Source: Mesocentrotus franciscanus (lineage: Eukaryota > Echinodermata > Echinoidea > Camarodonta > Strongylocentrotidae). Taken from it: 64,000 nucleotides of DNA. Position numbers and translations under genes: made by a program. Position 1 is the first letter of the stretch; the number at the start of each line of letters is the position of its first letter. Location: assembly GCA_037976565.1 (NCBI GenBank), contig CP137668.1, forward strand, positions 8,182,496 to 8,246,495, read 5' to 3'. The notes under the pieces were generated by a model that was not told the DNA's origin, did not search any database, and was given only the letters and a program-made list of their open reading frames with translations. Below, piece by piece: positions 39,501-49,000 of the stretch.

Positions 39501-42500
39501 TGATGGGATATCAGGAAGAAAAATGGTGTAGAATCATATGTAATGGGTATTCGATTTAAAGTCTCCCAGAAGGGAACTGAATTTAATTTTATTCATGAAT
39601 AAAATCTGTATGATATTCATATCAGCTATAAGTTCATAAGGGTTTTTAGTAGATACTTGGATAGATTTTGTTTCTTGAGAAACCCTGGCATTAGACATCC
39701 CCTCATTTTGTTAAAAATCACTTTAATAAGTTAGGTATTTAGAAATTCTGGACATAAAAGAGGATGAATGCAAAACCAACCAAAATACTTTTATACTTTG
39801 GAGGATGGATTCTACCAGATAGTCTGTTTGGAAGAAATAATACACAGGAAAAGAGAATCATAGCTTCTTGTGACTTTTTGAAGCAAATGCTGACCTGATT
39901 TGTAGCTTGCAGTGATTAATCTGACAAGGCAAAGCTCCCAATTAAAGCAACAGTATGATGATCATTCTGCATTATCAACTCGGGTCCCTTATAAGTTTAC
40001 ATGCCTTGGATTTGTGGAAGGATTGTGTAAATCTGTGAGAAGACTCACCGATGAATCAGTGGTCTTCACAACCATACTCATGCATTACTCACAGCAGCCA
40101 AAGATTATCAGCTTCTCCAGTTGTTTATTAAAACACAACAGCTGATAGAGAATGTCATGCCCTGTTGTTTCCTGGTTTTCCTGGTTTTCCTGGTTTTCCT
40201 GTTGATACTTCAAAATTAGAATTCTATCCTTCTTCAATTCTTTCTTTTTTCAATTCGTACATGGAGTTGTGATCTTGGATGTATGATTCTTTCTAGAACA
40301 ACTGCAGAATACGCAAGTATCCTTAACTGTAATGCTGACCCTAGGGCCTAACCTCAATCCTAAGCACTACCCTAACCCTTACCGCGAGCCTGAGCCTGAG
40401 CATGAATCTAACCCTAATCCTAACCCTAATCCTAACCCTAACTCTAACTCTAACCCTAAACCTAACCCCACCCTTACCCTAACCCTGATCCTAAACCTAA
40501 TCCAGTCCCTAAACCTAACCTAGTCCCTAAACCTAATCCTGTCCCTACATGTACATCTAACCCTCATCCTAAACATAACCCAGTTCCTAACCCATATACA
40601 TTGTGCTGATGCATCCTTGGGGTATTCTGCTTTTAAGCTTTCTTTCCTAATTTGTCTGGGGTGATGATTATTTCCATACAGCTGCTTCTAGTACATACAG
40701 AGTCAGAGGGATATTTGCCTGGTTAGCAGTTGTTGAGGGAATTAGATCAACTGAAATTTGAAAGATCTACTACCCATCAAAATTACATCACGACTGATCT
40801 TAGTGACCTCTTTTGTTCTAGTTGTCTTCTCTTTGTAGAATAAATCAATTGTGATAGATGATAACAGATGGAGGAGTAAAGAGAGGGTTTAGGTGGCAGT
40901 TGTGGTGGTGATTATTCACTGTTGAGTAATATCAATTTCACAAATCGTAGGGTCTTCGACCACCAAGCTCTACCAAGTTTAAACAGAAAATATAAAAGTT
41001 ACTTGGAGTGCTGCCAATATCAGGGTTTATTTAGGGAATAGGGACACAGGTGTGCGAAAGCCTAAATTTGGAAACTTGAGTAATAACGAGCTTGCGATGA
41101 ATGTTGCCTTCAATGTTTACATTGATTCCTCTGCAAAGGTGAAGGTGCCCCTATAGTCACTCAAATGTAGTTTACTTATGTCAAACTTAATTAGGCCATG
41201 TCTTTCTAACAAGTGTTCATCTGGAATACCAGACAAATTTTAAATAATGAAGTTTGTCTAAACTTTGTGAATATGTAGGGCCGATGCTCTATAAAGGTAG
41301 TCATAATTATTTTTCTTGTTTTAAAATGAAAATATAAATGAAAGTTTAAAGATTTAGTTGAGAAATACATGAATTCAAAGAATGAACTGCACGAACCTTT
41401 ATCTATTTTTTCATACAGTAACATCATTGATACAATAAAATTGATGAGGTGTTCCCAAAGTTAGACCTAAAATGAGAGAAATTGAGTCTTTGGTTTAGAA
41501 TTGGACTTTGTCTCAAGCCTACAACAAGGTTCAGCTGCTCTTCTGCGTAATGTTTCAACATCATATACCTTTATCTATAATATTTTCACTTCACTTTGTT
41601 TCAACTTCATTTCATACAAAAACATTGGATATGTTATTCTAGAAGTCTAGGTGTTCTTAAAGTTTCAAATTTGACCTAAAAATGAGAGAACGAGATCAAG
41701 TCTGTGCCTTAGAATTGAACTGTGTCTCAAGAGCTGCAAGGTTCAGCTGCTGTCTTGTGTAATGTTCCACCTACACATGCCCTTGTCAGTTTTACACATG
41801 GTCCTATTAAATCATGTAACCTTCAGAGCCAGAGAAAGATTTATGGAAGACTCTAGTACCTCCACCTTTGTAGGTGCATTCCCATTAGACCTATCAGCAT
41901 TTCTCAAGGAAGTAGTCCCAGTTTGAAGTTTCCCCCTTGTTACATTATTAGACCCCAGTTGACCAAGCTCCTGTGCTTGCTTGATGAATAAGCTAGAGCT
42001 AATGTATACAGCATAAGCATCTAATTCATAGATCATGTAGAACTGTAGATTAGCCTGCTTGTTGACCAAATAGCCCTAGTTTGCCTGTGGTAGCGGTTCT
42101 ACTTTATAGCCTGAGCACAAGGATGGAATAGCATTGCTATTTGCTTCTGTAATCTGGCTAATTTCCCTGGATCAGAGTTAGTGGGAGATTGTTGAAAACA
42201 TGGGATAATGGAAACAGCCCTTGCCTGTCCCTTTCTTGTCTCTCTCACTTGGTGATGATCTGTCTCTCTTATTTTCTGAACTAGTAATTCTTTTGTACAG
42301 AGGTGTTTCAATGAAAAGCAAAGTCAGCTTTCACAGTGGACAGACTTTATTTGTACCAGAAAAATAATTCTCATTATGATCTTAATCATTTTCAATCATA
42401 CTGGTATATCTATTTTGACAGGCATGTACATGTATTTGACTAATGTGAGAACCACTGAAAATATGGTGCAAATTCCATTTTTCATTTACAAACAATATGA

Positions 42501-45500
42501 ACAAGGGGATTGAGATTGTAGTCAGACTCCCATTCTAATCATTATTAATACATAGATTCTGTTGATAAATTTTTAGTTACTTATTTACTTGGAGCATCTG
42601 TTCATTGTTGATCTATTTAGTATTATACCCCAATCAAAAATTTACATGTGTGTCTCAATGTTTCTGTGCCCCCCCCCCACATCCTGTTCTTTCCTTATTT
42701 CTTTACAATAATATATTATTGTTTCTCAACTGTGCAATCACATAAACCATCACAGTTTTCTATTTTCCCCACCATTATCTTATAACCACTTGCTTCTATT
42801 TCCATTTCTTATCTCTCCTCCTCATGGGCAGCATATATAAATAATTCATCTTGAAAAGCTTGGCAATGGCTTAATTTAGAGTTCTAGTTCTTGTCAGAAC
42901 TGTTTTTCTTGACCTTGTCAACACCTGCGCACATGGCTTTCTAAATTCATCAAGGAAAAGTAAAGTGTTTACTTATGTGCGTGTATGAGTTAACTTTTGA
43001 AATAAGATCGTGGATGAACCAAAATGGGAAAAATACAATTAATTCAATTTACTCATATTGTGAAATTGATAATCCAATGTTTATTAAAAGAAAAAGAACA
43101 AAAACAAAAGAATGATTTTATAACTATTTATTAGAGAGAATAAACAAATGAACAATGCAGTTTGAAGTGATACGGGTCAACATACATACATCTTGTCCAA
43201 AGCTTCTTAGTGATTTACCATATTATAAAGAGTTTTATGTTAAGTATCATTTTGCTTATTCTATTGGCTGACACCAGTATTCCTTGTAGAATGAAATAAA
43301 ATAAATAAATGAAGTAAAACAATACTAATTAAAATTTAATTTGCTTATGTCCTTTATCCAGGGGCGATGAATTATTAAGGGTTAATTGTACATGTACTTT
43401 TCAAATGGTATAGACAAGAAATAACAAGACAGTACCGTAGTTAGAATTATAAAAAAAACATAGCTATACTTCAAGATATTCTGGATGGATAAAACTAAAA
43501 GTATAGTTTGAAGAATGATTAATGGGTCGTGTAAAACTCCTCAAATAAAGCAGCTGTGTTAGTGTAATGATGCCATTTGTCAAATATAATGTCTCAATAA
43601 ATATCTCTTTTTGACTATTCCCATGATGACCATAGTAATTCTATGCCACCTTCAGTTGCATTGCATTGGGAATATCATGATCACCATTTTTTTTTTTTTG
43701 GGGGAGTTTTGGATCCAGTGCCAAGAAGGATTGATTTCTAGTGGAAAGCAATTCAAACTGACAAGTATTGCTTGAAACCAGATTCTACTGATTTTATGAT
43801 TGAATTATATGGGGCTAACAGATGAATGAAAAATGAGTTGAAATTAATCTGTGGCATACAAGGTACATTTATGGCAAAAAAACTCATAGATTCTAGCAAA
43901 AGGGCAGTGAATTTGATGTAGCTCAACTGACTGATGAGAAACAGGCAGGAAATTGAAGCTAGACACAATTTTGAAATGTTCCCAGGTCTACAGTTATAGG
44001 CCATTGTAGGATGATTTATCATTTTAGTAATATCGGTCAACCAGAGGGAAAATCATTAACCCCTTTGATTCCACAAATTCTTTCCTTATCAAAAAACAAA
44101 ACAAAAATCTTAACTTCTGGCTGTGCATTCTAGAACTTCAAAATGGCACCATTGGGAGTATGCCATCAAAAAATTATGTAAAATGAGATAGCATACAATG
44201 CAGTGAATTAAACACACACACACACAAACCACACAATCATTTCTACTTTTGTGGCGAACATTTGTGACAAACAACAATGTCAACAACGGTACTTGAATTT
44301 AGTTGAATGCTGAGAGAGATGGGGCTCCAAAAAGACACATATACCTAGTTTGTTTGGAGCCAGAAGCCCAAACGAGAGTTAATTCATATTCTTTAATACA
44401 GAGTTCATACCTTTCTAGCTCTAAATGGACAACATTAGAGGCAACTTCAGAGAAAATAGGCAATCACAATTTCCAGAGCCATTTACTCATTAAATCTCTC
44501 CTACTTTGATGCCGAACAATTTTGGTTTCTATCATCGGCACTAATGACAGCAATTTTCTCGTGAAGAGAACATACATGTGATGTGAATACCATTCATGTA
44601 GTATCTCCTTTTTCAAATTGAAGGATAAACCTGTACTGGGTACTAATGGATAATTGGAGTTTCTTATAAAGAAAAAGCAATTATATCCAGGATGGTCCTA
44701 AGTAATCATAATTAGTCCCACAAATTCACAAGCCTTAATGTTTAGAGGCTTTGAGAAGAAAAAAAACAGATGAATAGCTGCACATTTTGCAGGGTAATTT
44801 CTATATTAAAGCATAATTGCCAATTAGGCCTTTATATAAACTGATATCAGGATGGTTATTGAAGAATTTGGAGGAGCACAATTTGTGTGATTGGAGGGCT
44901 TTGTACTGATGTTGTTTTCTCAAGGCTTTGAACATTAAAGGCTTATGAATCTGTGGGAATCATTATGAGTTCTTTGAAAATGAAAAGAAGGTGATATAAA
45001 TATTACGTTTGAGATATATTGATTGGACTTTGGATAGTGCCTCTAGCAGAAAAGGAGTTTTTATTGTGAATTTTACCATTATCAGCAATCAGTAATCACA
45101 ATACATGCACAATTATAGTCACAAGGTTTCCCTTATCATAGCTTGTCATAGCACAGAGCAAAACCTGAGATAAAGTGTCTTCCTTGTTATATTTTCTACT
45201 GAATTCTATATTTCATCATAGGCTTAATAACAGTTTTCCATCGGCGATGGGAGGGAGGGAGGGTAAGTGGGGGGTTGTCTCTGCGTATTATAACATAAAA
45301 GGGGTATGATTAAATTTAAAATACAGACCTGCAACCTTCATAAATAGAACATAATGAAAGGGGGGATGAACATAATTAGTAATTTCCATCAGCTTCCATC
45401 AATCAATAAAATAATTTTGATTCATAAGAAGGACAAATGTAGAAGTACATGTGGCCTATGAAAGACTACATAGGCTTTACAGAAAACAATTGTGAAAAAA

Positions 45501-46017
45501 AAATTCACTCATCCCCCCTTCAACCATTAGACCAATTTTCCTTGAGGTAGCCAAGCAAAATGAAGTGTCACATAAAGACACATTGAGAACACATTTAAAG
45601 GCTTAATTGGGATTCCTTTGACCTTCGAAGTATAATATGATTTATCTTAATGTCGCTTTCAATTCAATGTAAATTAATGTTACTTTCAATAAAGGTATTA
45701 GATGTATTTACTAACATTTTGGCCCTTATGATGTTTCTTCCTGTATGCATAAAAAATGAATGATATTCAGCAATTGCATACCACTACCTTTCGCTAAACT
45801 TCCTTAGGAAACCATAACATTTATTCAAGCAGCAAACAAGTTCGCATAAATTGCCAGAAGAGAAATTAAAATTGTGATACTGGTGACAACTTCTAAACAC
45901 ATCTTAAAACAATTTAACTATTCTGTATCATATTTTTTCACCTTTCCATTTCAGTGCAAAGAGACATATTTGTGAAATGTGTTATAAGTAACGTATAATG
46001 GTGCAGTTGTTGTTGTT

Positions 46018-46063
<46 letters not shown>

Positions 46064-49000
46064 ACATTATTATTATTATTATATCCAATCTTTTTACTAT
46101 TTCCTCTCAGGTTTCACTGTCATCCCAGCGGCCGTAGGGGGCTCCATCATCGGTGGCTACGTCGTCAAGAGGTTCGACCTCAAAGTCAAAGGGATGATCA
46201 AATGGTGTCTGCTCGTTCTCACCATCTCTTTCTTCTTCCTCGGAGCATTCATCATCAACTGTCCAAACCCTAACATAGCTGGAGTCACTGTCGAGTATGG
46301 AGAAATGTAAGACTGAGTCTCATATTTTTGTATTGTTGAATGATAACAGTCAATAGTGAAGAACAATGATTATGGTATTTACTTTAAAGAAATCAGACAT
46401 CTGTAAGACATCGGTTATTTCGGACCAAAGAGTCACAGTGATTCAGTTCGCTTTTTCCCCTCCCAGGCACAGGTGATGCCAAATACTTAATAATAATAAT
46501 GATCATAATAAAATGTTTTTCCAGATCTCCTAATTTCAAAGTCAATATGTAGAAGCCACTCAACTGTACTTTTTAATATTTGAAAGTGAGTATGCTGCAG
46601 AAACGCTAAGTTCTATGAACACTTGAAAATTAAATGTTGATAATTGTTTAAGAACTTGGTGGTACAGAAGGGGTTAAAGGTTCCATGTTTTTCTTGAATT
46701 CTGACATTTGACCTTTTACCAATGACCTGCTTCTTTTCAGAGATGTCGATGTCACGTCAAGAGAAACCGAACTAGAACACACCTGCAACGGAGACTGCTT
46801 CTGCGACAGTATGTTCCAACCCGTGTGCGGTGTAGACAACATCATGTACTACTCAGCCTGCCATGCTGGGTGTGTGGATAGCTGGGAAGAAGAGGTGAGA
46901 AAAAAGCCCTGTTATACATGTGATTCAGAAAACAGTCTTGCCAAAGTAAAATCCCATTTATGTCTGAATGAAAGGCATGTAGGATGCAAAAAGGTAAACT
47001 GTATGCGACAAAGGCCGCTAATATGATAGTCACACCGCCAGACAGACCCCAAAGTGACTCTGAACCAACCAATTTTGGGGACTTTGGAGGTAATGCAATC
47101 ATTTGTTCGTTCTCGTTGGTGTGACTGAAGTGTAGCATACTGACTTATTTGTGAGCTTTTACATAAAGACATTAGAAACGTGCTATGCGTATGTTACATT
47201 ACTTTAATTGCCTTGTTAGGTTTATTTAAGGCGGTTTACCTTCAGAATTCTGAATTGTCTCTCTCTCTTCTTTCTTCCAACAGGGCTATGGCAATTGCAG
47301 CTGCATCGCTGCTCCTGATAACTTCACGTCTGACCTGCCGATGGCCACGCTGGGAAAGTGTGACTCGTCTTGCGGCTGGACCAATGTCTTCCTTGCACTC
47401 CTCTTCTGCATCGAGTTCTTCACCATCCTAGCGGTTGTACCTAGCACCACAGCCACGTTAAGGTAAATGAGACTTGCTGAACTTTAGGTTCAAAGGAACA
47501 GGCAGGGATTCTTGGGCCAAATTTCTTTACCCTTTGTCGGAATTGAGTGAAATACATGTATGATCTTGTAGCTTTCCATGTGGTACTCTTGAAAGATCAA
47601 AGCAAATCTGCTTGTGGAAAGTATGCATTAACATATTCTTTACCATTGCTTGTATCCTCGGCAGGTTTTATTTTCTAATTTAAAGCCCCCACCCCATGTT
47701 TGGTAAGAACCAATGGTCCTAAGAAATTCCTGTTGAAGGGGAATCTTATCACTTGGAGATGACGGTTATTGATTTTTGACTGCACCTTGGCTGACAAATC
47801 TCCATGATTTTCAGTTTTCAAATGTATCATTGTGAATTACAGTATCTAAAGCAAAGATGTGGGGAGGAGGTGAAATTATAGATGAGAATAGTTGGAGATA
47901 AGAGCATTGGAGGATAGGTTTGAGTAAATAGAAGATGTTAAGAAGGCTCAGCCATTCAGATGGGAGTTACACAGGTATTTACATAATCATTGACTGACTA
48001 ATGTACAAGCCATTTCTATAATAAAAACTTAGGTGATTAGCTAATTTCAACTTATTATTTCTCTTCCTAGATGTGTTCCTCATTCACAGAGATCCTTTGC
48101 GCTTGGATTGCAGTCCTTACTCTACAGAGCATTAGGTATGTTGTGTATAGCCTTTTGCCTGGCTTCGAGGGGAAACAGTGTCACGCAATCTCATACCTGT
48201 AATGCCTCCAGCCCCCAAAGAAAATAGATGAAGTAGTCAAGATTTAAATGAAAGAGCATCATAAAGAGGAATTGGTTCTTTAGGACCTTTTGTAATGCTA
48301 GAGTTATATCAGGAAGGATTTCTATTGCTAATGTGAAGCTCTTTAGGATGTCATAGAAGTTATTTAGTTTCTGACCAGCCTTTGTTTCTTAATTTTGGAT
48401 CAATATAAATGCTTTAATTATCGATTCATATGAATTTGTCTCAAGTTTATTGAAAAATAACACATTCACAATGCTGATCATAAGGGATGCTCAGTATTTA
48501 CAGCAATTCAGATTTGGTGTCAACTTCCATTTCTTTGCCAACGAGCATGCGACTCTCTCATGAAATTAGAAAAGGATGATGGTCATAAAAGAAATAAAAG
48601 ATATTGCAGTGAAATAAAAAGGAATCAATTTGTTATACTCAGAAATGCCAGACAATGTTCTAGATCCCTTAATCATATGATATAAATGATTTATACACCA
48701 GCCTCACAGGCACGCCAATGAGACCGACACCAGACCGACTACAGACCAAACAAAAGAATTACTGTACTCCTGAATGGCCAAGAATCAGTCCGTTTTGAGT
48801 CAAATATTCAGTGTGATGGATAGATGTGTACATGTATAAGGCTGGAAAAAGAACTACAACAAAATAAACTGAAATTACAAAAATGTAATTTACCATTGAT
48901 TCTTTTGTCTCCTTAATACTACCCCAGGCACTGTTCCTGGTCCTGTAGTCTTTGGAGCGATTATCGACAAGGCCTGCCTACTGTGGGAGAACTCCTGCGA

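Larger units (their letters stand above)
39003..46110 (+). other. SLCO intron 4 (7.1 kb)
   Basis: Donor GTGAGT at 39003, acceptor TTTCCTCTCAG ending at 46110, phase 1. It contains a MITE-like unit at 39199, TTTTCCTGG short repeats at 40163-40200, and a telomere-like tract at 40332. It also has a direct duplication at 41410-41787, a CA run at 44214-44228 and an ATC/ATT microsatellite close to the acceptor. Bases 42-46 kb are otherwise featureless. Confidence 0.88.

Noticed and set aside
43753..44040. 95-residue minus-strand ORF in intron 4
   Set aside because: AT-rich, no domain, no splice borders or poly(A) support; consistent with chance.
46016..46062. Short regularly repeated units resembling an array
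   Set aside because: Plain ATC microsatellite; there is no spacer-repeat structure, so not CRISPR-like anywhere in this window.
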